From assembly GCF_014905175.1 (NCBI RefSeq), contig NC_057791.1, forward strand, positions 25,160,543 to 25,224,542: a stretch of 64,000 nucleotides of DNA, written 5' to 3'. This DNA is from Aphidius gifuensis. Its lineage: Eukaryota; Arthropoda; Insecta; Hymenoptera; Braconidae. The notes beneath the pieces were generated by a model. It was not told where the DNA came from. It saw nothing but the letters and a program-made list of their open reading frames with translations, and did not search any database. The position numbers and the translations under genes were made by a program. Of the stretch, positions 12,801 to 25,130 are shown in pieces; position 1 is the first letter of the stretch, and the number at the start of each line of letters is the position of its first letter.

Positions 12801-14551
12801 ATTTGACAGTTGTTTTTTTGTCCTTTTATAATCTATGTAAATTATATCATTCTTTGATAAAAATTTTATCTTTTCTATTCTTCCAAATCCAAAGAAATCT
12901 AAAATATATAATAAATCAATCAATTTTTATATTTTTTTATTTTTACACTGCAGCCAGCAGTTATATCGACTTGTGAGCTTGAACTTTTTATATTTATATT
13001 TGATATATTTTTTATCTGTGCTTTTAAATAGATATATACGTGTGTGTGTGTGTGTGTGTATTCATTTTTTAATCAATATTATAATGCAAAAGTTGAGGCA
13101 ATGAATGACAACGAAGCCATATAAATATTTAAAATTTTAAATATACTCTGCATGTATTGATGAACATGTGTCGATGGCCTCACAATGAGATTACTTGCAA
13201 TCGTCTCGTCATCATATATATATTTATTACAGACATCAGAAATGAATAAATATCAAAAAAGAAAAAAAAAACACTTGTTAAATTGATTTTTTTAAATAAA
13301 ATATTTATAATTATTATAAATTAGTAATATTTTATTATAAAAATATGAAATCATGTTCCCAGGCTGCTGCACGTATTTTGATGGGGTTGTTGCATATGCA
13401 TTTACATGTGGCTGCATCAAAAGCATCAAAAGGATGGAGCAAGTAGAAAAAAATAAAAAAAATAAAAGGATAAAGATTATGTGAAAAAGACGAGAATGAA
13501 TATTTGCAAGTAATACGAAACGCAGTTCGTTGCATCGAGTCTAAAATTCAGACGATGATTTTTTTTTTTTTTTTATTCTTTTGCAATTTTTTTTTTGAAA
13601 TTTTTTTGAGGATACAGGGGACAGCTGTACTCCGCGTTTCTTTATCATCATCATCATCATCATAGTGAGGGTTTTTGGATTTATTTTTTTTTTTCAGAGG
13701 GGAAGAAAATATATATAAAGAATTATATCGCTTGCAGAGTATTTTCATGTCCCCACTGCCAAAATAAATAATATGTATGCCTCGTGTGGGTATCAAGGGT
13801 TCAAATCCTCTCCCCCTCCCCACCCTCTCTTCCTCTCTTCCTCTCTTGGTGTATATATATCGCCGGAAGCACGTCGGATCTTTTAAATTCTTTATACATG
13901 TACATAGCCTCTCCTCTTGTCTTCTCTTTTCTTGGCTGACACCTGTTGCCAATTCTTTTTTGCAATTACGCATGAGACCATGATTTCCCAGAGCTTACTT
14001 TGTTGCTTCATTCAAATATCTCTCTCTCTCTCTCTTTTTTTACAAACATTTTGAAAAGATTTGAAAAAAAAAAAATGTATTAACTGTAAATTTTTTTATG
14101 CGTTATTTTTGTAATAAATTTTTTAATGAAAAACCATTTTTTTTTTTCATTAAATTTTATCAAAAAGAGAGAGAGTGCTTTGACCAGTGCCTTGTGGCTA
14201 AAAAGCTGAAATAAAATTTAAAAAAAAAAAAGACAACTCTGTTTGAATTTTAGCCTCCCACGACAATGCACTCTCTGTTCGGGCATGCAAAAAATTAAAA
14301 AATATAAAAAATTTAAAAATGCATTGTACCATTGAACAAAACCTTTGTTTTTTATTTATTTTTTTTTTCGACAAAGTAATTGTGTGAATTATTATATAAA
14401 ATTTATTTTCATCAAATAATAATAATGAGTAAAAATCAATTGGTAAAAATTTCAATTTACAACTGGAGCATGTGTATATAATATTTGAGTATTTAGGTAT
14501 TGTTTTTTTTCAAAATGAATAAAATAAGATTTTGTAATTCAATGATAAATG

Positions 14552-14582
<31 letters not shown>

Positions 14583-17500
14583 GGAAAGCAGAAAAGTAAG
14601 AAACAGGTTTCTGCAAACGCTTCCTATCCCTCTTGTTCTCTCTTGCTCTTTTTTTTTTAATTTTTTAAAAATTTTTTTTTATTCTTTGTCTTTCAATTTC
14701 GGCATCGTCTTCGTATAGTTATTGTCGTTCCCAGCCACCCTTCTTTTACTTTTTCTTCATCTCTCTCACTCTCACACTCTCTCTTGTAATTTACTATCTC
14801 TGTTTTATATTCTTCTTAATTTTTACTTTTATTTTTTCGCTGTGCGAATGCGCCTCTTGCGATGCACACTCTTTTTATTTTTTTTATTTTTGCTCCTCCA
14901 AATCAGGAGTAGAAACAGCAACAGCCAAGATGAGAATATAAGAGACTAACGGAGAGGACTACTCTACTCATGGCCAGGGCCGTACAATATTATTGTTCCC
15001 TCTTTTCAATTTATTATTATTATTATTATTATTATTTATAATTTATTTATAATATTGTAATCGACAGCAGTCAACATTTTGGCTATATATAATTTTGTTG
15101 TCTTACTATGACATGCCACTACTACTGCATCCATGCATCCGAGTGAACAAGTGAGCGAGAGAATGAGTGAATTTTCTGATGTCTGATCATATGCAGTTTT
15201 TATCACTAGAATATTATAATTAATATTTTACTGGATGCAGCAATTGAAGTATTATTTTTTTTATTTATATTTATTTGGAAGTTGTGCGTGACAAGAAACA
15301 ATGTGATGAAATAAAAATAGGAATTAAGTTTAACCGACTACTATATTTAAGCTGACGAATAAACATACATACATATATATATATATAACTACAAATACAT
15401 ACACATCATTATCATCATCATCATCATCATAAGGCTTCTTTTTTGGTCTTTTTAATATTTCTATTCCGAGGTCAGGCGTCTGCGAATCTTACATAGAATC
15501 TCACATGGAGCTCTTTGGTTGAATATATCTATATATATTATTCTAGCTTTACTTTACTCTACTCTACTTTATTTTGTCTTTCTTTGCTGCTCCATTCTGT
15601 CTCGGGATTGTCTGGCATTCCAGACTTGGCTAAAATTCGAGTTTAAATATAAAGAACTTTGTCTTTATTTCTCTATTTAAAAAAAAATCAAACAAGTATA
15701 CGCAATTAAAATTTAATTGTTGAAAATAATTAAGGTAAATCATATATGTATAATAAAAATTAAATTAAAGACAAAAAAAAATATAAAGGTAAGAAAGATG
15801 ATAATGGTGGATTAGATGAAATTTAAAAAATATATATAAGGGATGATGATGATGATGATGATGATGAAGAAAGTAGGGGATGTGATGGTTGGTTGGATCA
15901 TAGATCAAGAGGTTGGTCTGTTGTAGTGTTGTTGTGTAGTTGCATAGTTGTATATGTTGTTGATTATAATAGGTGCGAATAAGCGCTTGGCACAGTCCTG
16001 GTAAAGGCGGGGCTGCTAGTATATACCGCGAAAAACAGGGGAAACAGTTGAATCGGATTGGATTGGGGCGCAACTCCTGTTCTTTCGTTTAGTAAAATAT
16101 ATCATGATGATGATGATAATATTCGGCTAAAAAAGCCGAAGCCAGGCAAACTGGTTTGGTTTCGCGGGGGCTTGCACCACTGCACCGTTGACTACTCGAG
16201 ACAGTCCAATTTATGCATCACACGGCTATGTAGGCACCACAAGATACAGGAGGATATTTTAAACAACAAAACATTACCATCTCTGTGCCACTGGACTTTG
16301 CGCCATATTCAATCACTGCAATATATATTTAAACACAAAATAAACACTCCAATCAAAAGTTTAAGTTTTTCATCATCAACATCAACAAAGTGCCTCGTTC
16401 ATGTTATCTTATAATTATATCTGGACAATTTTCTACAGTTTTATCATCAAAATTAGTTTGTGTTGAAAAAAAAAAAAAAAAAACTGCAATTGCAACTGGT
16501 GTTTGTTTATTATTATTATTATTATTATATATATTATAAATTATAAATTTTTTTTTTTTTTCGTTTAAACCGTGGACTCAATTATTTTTATCATTATTAT
16601 ATAGATAAACGTTCGGGAGTGTTTAATTTTTTTTAATAATTATTTTGTTTGTTTTTTTTTTTGTTTGTTTGTTTACTTGTTAATGTTTTATTGAAATAAT
16701 TTTCATGTATTGTGACTACTTGGCCGTAAATGTGCGTCTCTAATATGTGTCGCATAACGTGGATAAAAAACGAGATATCGTCTTTATCACATTATAAAAA
16801 ATAGATGATATTGGTGCTCTGTTTTTTTTTTTGTTTTTTTTCAAATTGAAATTATACAAATATAAAATTTATATTTTGGTATTTTTATATCACAATAACA
16901 ACAACAACAAAAACAACAAGGCAAACATCAATTAAAAGGACAAATATACACATTAATCAAATTATTACCATAATATCATTTGGAAATAACAATTAACAGG
17001 TATTTTATATTTAATTATTTATTTATTTAAAACGCGCGAATTTGTCTTCCATTAATTTTAGTATAGCGTTGAGATTTGTCTGGTGAATATGTACTTTCAT
17101 TCGTCTGCACTCGCTCTGCTCACCTATACCTACCTAACCACCCACCCACCCACCCATTTCATATTTCCATTTGATCTTTCTCTGTTGCGCTTGCATTGCA
17201 GCCAAGCAGTGCTTCTTTTTCTACTTCTTCTTCTTCTTCTATATACCTCTGACGTGATCCCCGACGCTTGCAATTTTTGCAAGGTTATGTGCAAGTACGT
17301 CCGGTCAGCGACACGACGGCCACGACCGACGACCGACGACGACGGCGAGAGTGAGTAATCACCCATTTGGTTTCTTCACGCTCACCGTCTGGCTTGTATA
17401 TATTTTATACTACTTTTTTTTATTTTTTTTTCTATATAGAATAATATCTGTTGTTTATATGTTTATATATATACATTATACACGATGCATGCTCCATTAA

Positions 17501-18546
17501 TAATTGAATATCTATATATATATTTTCTAAAAATAAAATTTTCATTTTTTTTGTTTCTTTTGAAAAAATATTGAAAATATAATAAAAGCATATAGATGCA
17601 ACAGTAGAGCGACAGTAATGCAACAAAAACCTCGAGCTTTTTTTCTATACCTAGTATCGACTTTTATATGAAAATTTTATTTTTTAAAATTATTTTTCGT
17701 TGAACAAACGATCGCGATATTGTGAATATACATAGAGAGCCAACGTTACACGCGACCAAGCATATTTACAATTATTTTTCTATATGCACAAAGCAACAGC
17801 CAATATATTTTCACATATAAATATAAAATATTAATTAACCTATATTGATAATCGATAAGCTAGTAATAAATTCATATAAATTCAACAAATGAATATTGTA
17901 TTAATATTGTATTATCTGCAATGAAAATGGCCAAAGTGAATTCTGGTTTTGTTGAAATGATGAGCAAGGGAAAGAAGAGAGGCAAAAAAGTGCAGCATGA
18001 TTTTTTTTTTTTTTTATTTATTTGGCTGCGGCCAATAGGCCAAAGAAACCAACAAAATTCGTGGGCATGCACATTATATGCCTAAAAATTTGGCCTCGAG
18101 TGCATCGGACGCCAGGCTGGGTCCCTCGGTTCGTTGTTCGCAGTCGAGGACATAATGCATATCTGTCTGCATGTGTTGCTTGTTCGTTAATCTCTCTCCT
18201 CTTTCCTCTTTCCTCTTTTCAGTTTCACTCACTCGTCTGGTCTTGCTTATACTTACTACTACTACTTTTGCTGCTGCTGCTGCTAATATTCTCTTTTTTT
18301 CCACCTCTTCCTCTTCATCATCATCATCATCATCGTCAACTTTTTACTTCTTTTTTCTGCTTTCATTCTTTCTGCTAATTTTTTTTTTACTTTTTGTTCT
18401 TTTATTATTTGTAGTAGTATTATTATTATTATTCTTTATATGCTTTTTTTTTTTTTATTTCTTTAAATTTTAACGCATTTGATCTCTGTTTAATATTATT
18501 TCTTTCTCTCTTGCGCTCTCTTGATATATATATGTATTCTTTTTAG
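9863..18546. other. Large gene-poor interval
   Basis: About 8.7 kb with no gene I can support. It is dominated by poly-A/T, (ATT)n, (CAT/ATG)n, for example near 10415-10440, 11120-11150 and 15840-15866, and CT/GA tracts. Short open frames here are low-complexity translations (poly-His, poly-Leu, poly-Ile). Mixed-composition islands occur at about 10080-10260, 11780-12240, 16000-16320, 17270-17370 and 18050-18200. They could be enhancers or untranslated exons of the flanking divergent genes. The Cache-module gene on the minus strand and Syp on the plus strand both begin from this interval. Confidence 0.5.
11884..11899. repeat. Perfect 16-bp palindrome
   Basis: CCCCTGTCGACAGGGG is a perfect 16-bp inverted repeat in an unusually GC-rich patch (about 11850-11900) of otherwise A+T-rich spacer. 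It could bind a dimeric factor or form a cruciform. No function is shown by the sequence. Confidence 0.6.
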
Positions 18547-18640
18547 TTTGCGTATTCTTGCATGGGCCAATGAGGAGGGCTTTGATGAAAATGGCAAACC
18601 GGCAGCAAGTTTGCTGAATTTTGACGACAACGAGTTGCGT
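18547..18640 (+). other. Candidate exon upstream of Syncrip
   Basis: A balanced-composition segment lies between a good acceptor (TATTCTTTTTAG at 18535-18546) and overlapping donors (GTGTAT at 18639 or GTATGT at 18641). It encodes about 31 residues including LRILAWANEEGFDENGKPAA and LLNFDDNELR, with mixed amino acids unlike the low-complexity frames around it. It lies 2.4 kb upstream of the Syp start, on the same strand. It could be an alternative N-terminal Syp exon, an exon of a nested gene, or chance. I do not recognise the peptide. Confidence 0.35.
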
Positions 18641-19799
18641 GTATGTAGTATCGTCAAAAGCAACAAGCAAGCTAAATCCCTCGTGTGTTGTGCCAAGCAC
18701 ACATACTACGAAAAATTTAAAAAATTAAAATCAAATAGGTACATAGATATATATGGTGAATTGATTTGGCACTAGTAGTACTAGTAGTAGTGGCCATATG
18801 TAGTCAGATTTATTTTTTTATTTTTTTTCATATTTATCATGCTATAAGTGCGTAAAAAATATTGTGTGTGATATCATTATTATTATTATTATTATTGTTG
18901 TTGCAATTTTAGTGCTGGTAATATATCTGATTGTATTTATGTATGTATGAAAGTAATAGTGAGTATGTATTGCTTGTCTGCCTGTTGAAGTGAGCGAATA
19001 AATGAGGGAGTGTACGATGAGGGGGAAAAAGAGGGCAAGAGGGGAAAAAAAACTTTGGGTTCGAGGCCGTATCTCTTTGCGCGTCGTTTTGTGGACCCCG
19101 TAGAATTTCGCGATCACGTTTTTGACGTTCACTTTGGCGTGCTTTTAACCACGTTCCCGCCGCTTGGGACGCAAACCTATATTATATCTATTTTTTTTTT
19201 TTTTTTCGTTTTTTTTTTCCATTAGTATTATTTTTTTAAAAATAATAATAGAAAAGAAAAAAAAAAAAAAAAAAATTCTCTGTTTATTTTTGAATTGGTA
19301 ATGTTTAAAAAGTTTTTTTTATAAATTTATTATTATCAACAATTAAAAAAAGAATATATTGCTTTAATTAAATTGAGAGGTAATAATAATAATAATAATA
19401 TATTTTTTTTGAATTATTATTTGGCAACTTGTTTTTTTTTTTTTTTTTGTCAGGACCAGCCAAACTTTTCTTTGTTGTGCCTTATTTTCGTCTAGTCGCT
19501 AATCTCTCTTGTTTGCTACGACTGATGTGTCTACAATTTCGTGCCTCTCTCTTTTTTTTTTATATCAGTGTATAATGTTGTTCAAGTGTATTAAGTGTCT
19601 GTGTGTGTTGTTGGTTGTCTGTGTCTCGTATAAAATTTGCAAGGGGGATTAATAAATTTTAGGTGGGGAAAATCTATCTAAAAGAGACATATTTCTATTA
19701 CATTATATTATATTATATATATACACCAAATACTAATATACTCCATAATATAAATTCAAATAATTGAAAAAATATAAATAATAATAATAATAATAATGT
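18641..19799. other. Gene-poor spacer with a GC-richer patch
   Basis: A+T-rich with (TAG)n, (ATT)n and long poly-T tracts. A patch at about 19050-19175, with GTTCGAGGCCG and CCCGCCGCTTGGGACG, is clearly richer in G+C than its surroundings. No convincing coding frame or RNA gene is seen. Confidence 0.4.
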
Positions 19800-20070
19800 C
19801 GGACCGGTAAAATTATTATTCGCGGGGCGACGCGCGATCTTTGGGCGACGAGCAGCGGGGCAGGTGAAACGAAACGCATTCGGTCAGACACGAAAGAGAA
19901 AGAAAGAGTGAGACGGAGTAGAGACGAGACACGAGAAAATTAAAGAGAGGGAGAGAGAAAAAATACGGTTCTGATACGGATAGAGTGCAGAGTGCACACG
20001 GTGCAACTAACTGCATTCCGTTAAGACCCGGGTGGAGTTCGGAGCGTGCGTCCAAATATTCTCCTGACAA
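19800..20070 (+). promoter_or_regulatory. Putative Syncrip promoter/5' UTR GC island
   Basis: A 250-bp stretch with many CpGs (CGCGGGGCGACGCGCGATC near 19820) and GAGA-type runs (GAAAGAGAAAGAAAGAGTGAG near 19890) sits about 1 kb upstream of the Syp start codon. The start codon is preceded by a splice acceptor (TTTCAG at 21079-21084), so at least one 5' untranslated exon must lie upstream. This island is the best candidate for it and for the promoter. GAGA runs commonly mark insect promoters. The assignment is inferred. Confidence 0.45.
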
Positions 20071-21086
20071 CAAAAAAAAGTATTAATTATTATTTTAAAA
20101 TATTATTAATTATCATTAAAAATTTATTAATTATTTTTATTATTTATTTAAAAAAATATATATCAATCAATCAATCAACATTCAACCAACCAACCAATCA
20201 ATCAATTAATAATATTACAAAGTTTTTTATTTTTTTTTTTGTTTACATTGTCAAATGTGATATGTCAACATTACTTCAATTATTATTATTATTATTAATG
20301 ATTATTGTTTTTTTTATTTCAAACAGTGTTTAATTTAAATTTTTTGCAACGCCATTTTTAAAACAGTGCAGTCTGGTGATATCTTGAGCTTTTTTTTTCA
20401 TTTTATTTTTTATCAGCGTAATATTTGAGTTTTTATAATAATAATAATAACAAGAGTGCATCTTAATATAATGATAATGTTATATATACGTACGTCTGCG
20501 CGTTAATGTTTAAAGTGCCTTTTTTTTTAATTTATTTATTTTTATTTATTTTTTTTTTACTTATTGTGTGTTGATGATTGCGTGCGCGGGAAAAGTGACG
20601 CTACACAATAAATAAAACAGGAGATTATTTAAGATTGCATTTAAAATTGCAATGATAATATTTATTTATATTATTGAAATTATTGTTTGTTTTTTTGGTA
20701 TAGTGAGTAGATTAGAAATATATACCTAATGTTATTGACAACAACAACAACAACAACAACATCATTGTGTGATAAAAATATTGCATCAATTGATATTTAA
20801 AATTATTTGACCGATAGGAAAAATTGTTATGTGTGTGTTAAATCAATTTGAATACATATCTATATATATAATTTTAAAGCTGATGATTTATCTTTGAGCT
20901 GATAATATTTTCAGTAGTCACGGCTGTGCGTGGGTGGCCGAAAATTCACAGACAAAGTAGTTATAGTCTTTCATTTGTCCGGCAGTCTGACTAAAATTTT
21001 CCATTTTCACTTGAAACTTGTTATTGTGTTATTTATGTTATTTACGTTGTTTAAATATTTAAATAAATAAAAATATAATTTCAGCT
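20071..21086 (+). other. Probable 5' UTR intron of Syncrip
   Basis: A+T-rich sequence with simple repeats (CAAT, CAA and ATT units) leading to the acceptor TATAATTTCAG two bases before the Syp ATG. No coding region is seen. The donor of this intron could not be fixed. Confidence 0.45.
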
Positions 21087-24000
21087 ATGGCAGAGGGAAA
21101 TGGGGAACTTAAAATGGACGAGAAGCCATCAAAGGAGGATATGGAGTATGTTGAAAGAACCGAGGATTATTCAAAACTTATACAATATGGACTCGATGAA
21201 AAAGTTGCTGCAAAATTAGATGAAATATATAAAACAGGAAAACTTGCTCATGTTGATCTTGATGAAAGAGCACTTGATGCATTACGTGAATTTCCAGTTG
21301 ATGGTGCCCTAACTGTTCTAACTCAATTTTTGGAATCAAATTTAGAACATGTATCAAATAAATCGGCATATCTCTGTGGTGTTATGAAAACATACAGACA
21401 AAAAAGTCGGGCAGGTCAGGGTACAACAACTGCAACTGCAACAACACCAAAAGCACCAGATGAAGATAAAATCAAGGTATATTTTATTTTATTAACAATT
21501 ATTTTCTATATACATTTTGATTTAATTATTAATTATTTATTTATTTAAATATAGTTGATACTTGAAAGAACTGGATATCCACTTGATGTTACAACTGGAC
21601 AACGAAAATATGGTGGTCCACCTCCAAATTGGGAAGGTGCAACACCAGGAAATGGATGCGAGGTAAATAAAATGATAATATTAATAATTATTTATAATAA
21701 ATAACAACAACAATGATTATTATTATTATTGTTATTTTTTAAATTAGGTATTTTGTGGAAAAATTCCAAAAGACATGTATGAAGATGAATTAATTCCACT
21801 TTTTGAAAAATGTGGTAAAATATGGGATTTAAGGCTAATGATGGATCCAATGTCTGGCACCAATAGAGGATATGCATTTATAACATTTACCAATAGAGAT
21901 GCAGCGCAACAGGCAGTTCGAGAGGTATGTTTATTTATTTCAAATATCATTAAAAGCTTTTTATCGTGAAACGTAATTCGTATAAAAAACAACAACAAAA
22001 ACAACAACTACAACAACTACGAAATTAATTAATAATCATTAATTTAAAGGCGTGTTTATATATATAATAAATCTTTTTCGTATTAATTCTGTAGTTGAGA
22101 AAAAAAAAAAATTACCACAACAGACCAATTGGATATTCCTTATCTTGATTTTTATTTTTTCAATTATAATATACATAACAAAAAATTATATTGAATAATA
22201 ATTTTAAAAAAGCCCCTAATAATCTGTCTGTATATATTTTAAAAAAAAAAAATTAATTAATTATTTATCCATAAACACAAAAACCTAATAATACTCTCTC
22301 ATCATTTTAATTATTATTTAAATAACTCTTAATAATAATAATAATAATCAATAATAATCAATAATATTGCCCCCTTTCAATTCATAATTATTCCTAAATC
22401 AATTAATAATTTATTTATTAATCATTACATGTTATTATTATTTATTTTTTTTCAATTCACATGTGTGTATATAATATCAATAATAATAAAAATAATGATC
22501 CACAATATATAAATCCCACAAAATATTATCATCATCACCATCACCATCATCATCATCGTCATCATCATACGAATATTATGTATTACATAATTGGTTTATC
22601 ATGTCCTGCGGATGAGTTTCTTTTTCCAGCTCTCCTCTTTGCTCAGTGGGCAAAATTGGGAGTGGAGAACTTTTTATCTAAATTACAAACTATTTATTGA
22701 TATAAAAATAATGATCGATCGATGGGGCTTTAGATGAGAGAAAAATCTAATTGGTTTAAAATTTTTCATATATAATAAATTTGCTAATGCCGTGTTTTAT
22801 ATTTTATTGAAAAAAAAATCATTAGCCGGTTTTCATGAATTATTAAGAGTGAATAATCGAGCATTATAAACCGCATGCCACGTGCTAATTATTAATTATT
22901 ATTTATTTATTTATTTATTTTTTTTTTTTTTTTATTAAATTATGCACGTATACCCAAAATTTTATATATTTTTTTATTCAAAATTTAAAATTACTTTTAT
23001 TATTATTATTAATTATTATTTTCTTGATTTTTTTAAATTTAAATTATTTATTTATTTATTTATTATTTATTTTTGAAGTAAAAAATCAAAAATATTATTT
23101 TATTTTATTTTTTTTCCATTGGAACAAAATTAGGCATGTGTGTTTTTTTCTTCATCCCACAGCTCGATAATTACGAAATAAAACCCGGCAAGAGTCTCAA
23201 AGTAAACATTAGCGTTCCTAATCTACGACTTTTCGTCGGGAACATACCAAAGTCAAAAGGCAAAGAGGAGATCTTGGAGGAATTTGGTAATTTAACAGGT
23301 AAAGTGAATTCGAGGCGTGTGCACACCTAAAACCTAAACCTATTACCTTAAAACCTTTATTAATTTTTTTTATTTTGATACCTCTATTTTTTTGTTTTTT
23401 TATTTTTATTTTTTTATTTGTATATATGATTTTTTTATTTTTTTTTGTAAATCTAAGAGTGGTAGATTTTAAGTAGTGGTTGTAGATGGTATTCAAGAAT
23501 AATTATTCAATTTATTATTATTATTTATTATTTATAATAATAATAATAATAATAAATAATTGCATTTATTCTAAATATATATTTTTTTTTTACTTTTGAT
23601 TTTAATGATTAGCCTCCTTGCCTCTCGGTTTATTAGTGAACGCAGTAACATCTCTCTGGTCCAAGTCTTCTTTTCCCTCTGATTTTATTTATATTTATTT
23701 ATTAGGTTTAGAGCGTTATGAAATTTATTATATTACGCGCATATTATGCTCATCTATATTTATTAACTAAAATTAATTATATTAATTAATAATGTTTTGT
23801 TTGACTATATAAATATAATAATCTCTTCTTTTATTTATTTTTTTTATAAATGAATTTCAATTATTATTTATTACCTAGTTTTTTGTTTTTTTATAACTCT
23901 CTCTAACCATGCATTCTTTATTTCAAGTTTTTTAAGAGCATCGCGATTATAATAATATTAATGAAAAATAATTAATTAATTTTGGGGTACGGGAGACCTG

Positions 24001-25095
24001 CAGTGTGGACCGCTGGGACGTGTGGCTCGCTAAAAAACAGACAGGCACTCCCAACCACCCACAAATCAAACCAATCATCATTTTATGTTTTTTTTTTGTG
24101 TTATTTCATTAATTTATTATTTTTATTATTGTCATTGACAGTTCCAAATATTAATAATCCTAAACATCACCAACCTGTATGTTCGTACTCTATATACATA
24201 TTCTATAAATTACTTTTCAATTATTACTTTTACTTGAATTTCTTTTTCAATCTATCTGATGTGGTATATCATAAACTGCCCCTTCTAAAAATCATTAAAA
24301 CAATAATTAAAACAACAACATCAACAACAGACAAATATGAAAAACAAAATGATTATGATAATAATAATAATAATGATTCACTTGACGCGATGATAATTAT
24401 TTAAAAAAAAAAAAACTTCGTTCGAATCAGCCAAATAAGCAGACGATTAAATAATCAGTGTAAATGAGCAAGCTTAATTGGCAATTTTTTTCCTTCCACG
24501 TTATTCTTACAGCTGAATGATTATGAGATTCGGAAAGGCAAAAAGATTGGTGTTACCGTATCTTATAACAATCACCGCTTGTTTGTGGGAAATATTCCAA
24601 AGAATCGAGACCGAGATGACTTGTTAGAAGAATTTACAAAGCACGCACGTAAGTTGAATATTGCCATAAATCTCAAGGCAGAGCTTTACCGGAAATTAAA
24701 AAAAAAAAAATCGAAAAACAAAACAAATTTTAATTATTATATTTTTATTATTTGAAAAAAAAAAAAAAAAGAAAGAAAACAATGACATTGGTGGAATCGA
24801 GTGAGTGAGTGCAAGAGTGAATAATTTATTTATTTAAAAAAAAAAAAAAAAAAATGAAAAAACAAATGAAAATTCACATTTACCACCTGAATTATTTTTA
24901 ACCCTTCTGTTTCTCTTACTAAATATTTTATTTTTATAATTATTAAAATAAAATAACAAGTACTTTTTTGTTTTTTAAAAAACTACTGTCTTCCTAATTT
25001 ATCTTTTTTTCTATCAATATATTTCAATTGCCCATCACAATATTATTCTATTTATTTTTTTAGAAAAGAATGCCTGGTTAGTTTTTTTTACTCTT

Positions 25096-25130
<35 letters not shown>

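Noticed and set aside
13777..13820. GGGTTCAAATCC resembles a tRNA T-arm/B box
   Set aside because: No A box, no acceptor-stem pairing and no anticodon arm at the right distance; the T-stem pairs only about three bases.
15840..15866. Regular GAT repeats, and similar ATT/CAT arrays across the window, as possible CRISPR-like arrays
   Set aside because: Simple trinucleotide microsatellites without repeat-spacer structure, in a eukaryotic genome.
16122..16140. Hairpin TTCGGCT-AAAAA-AGCCGAA
   Set aside because: Seven base pairs with an A loop is too short for a miRNA precursor. No gene end lies nearby for it to terminate, and intrinsic terminators are not expected in this genome.
18171..18473. 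100-codon plus-strand frame rich in Ser, Phe and Leu, with antisense partner
   Set aside because: Composition follows CTT/TTC/CAT microsatellites; no start context, splice partners or recognisable motif.
19058..19075. GGGTTCGAGGCC resembles a tRNA B box
   Set aside because: Mismatched to the consensus and without A box or cloverleaf upstream.
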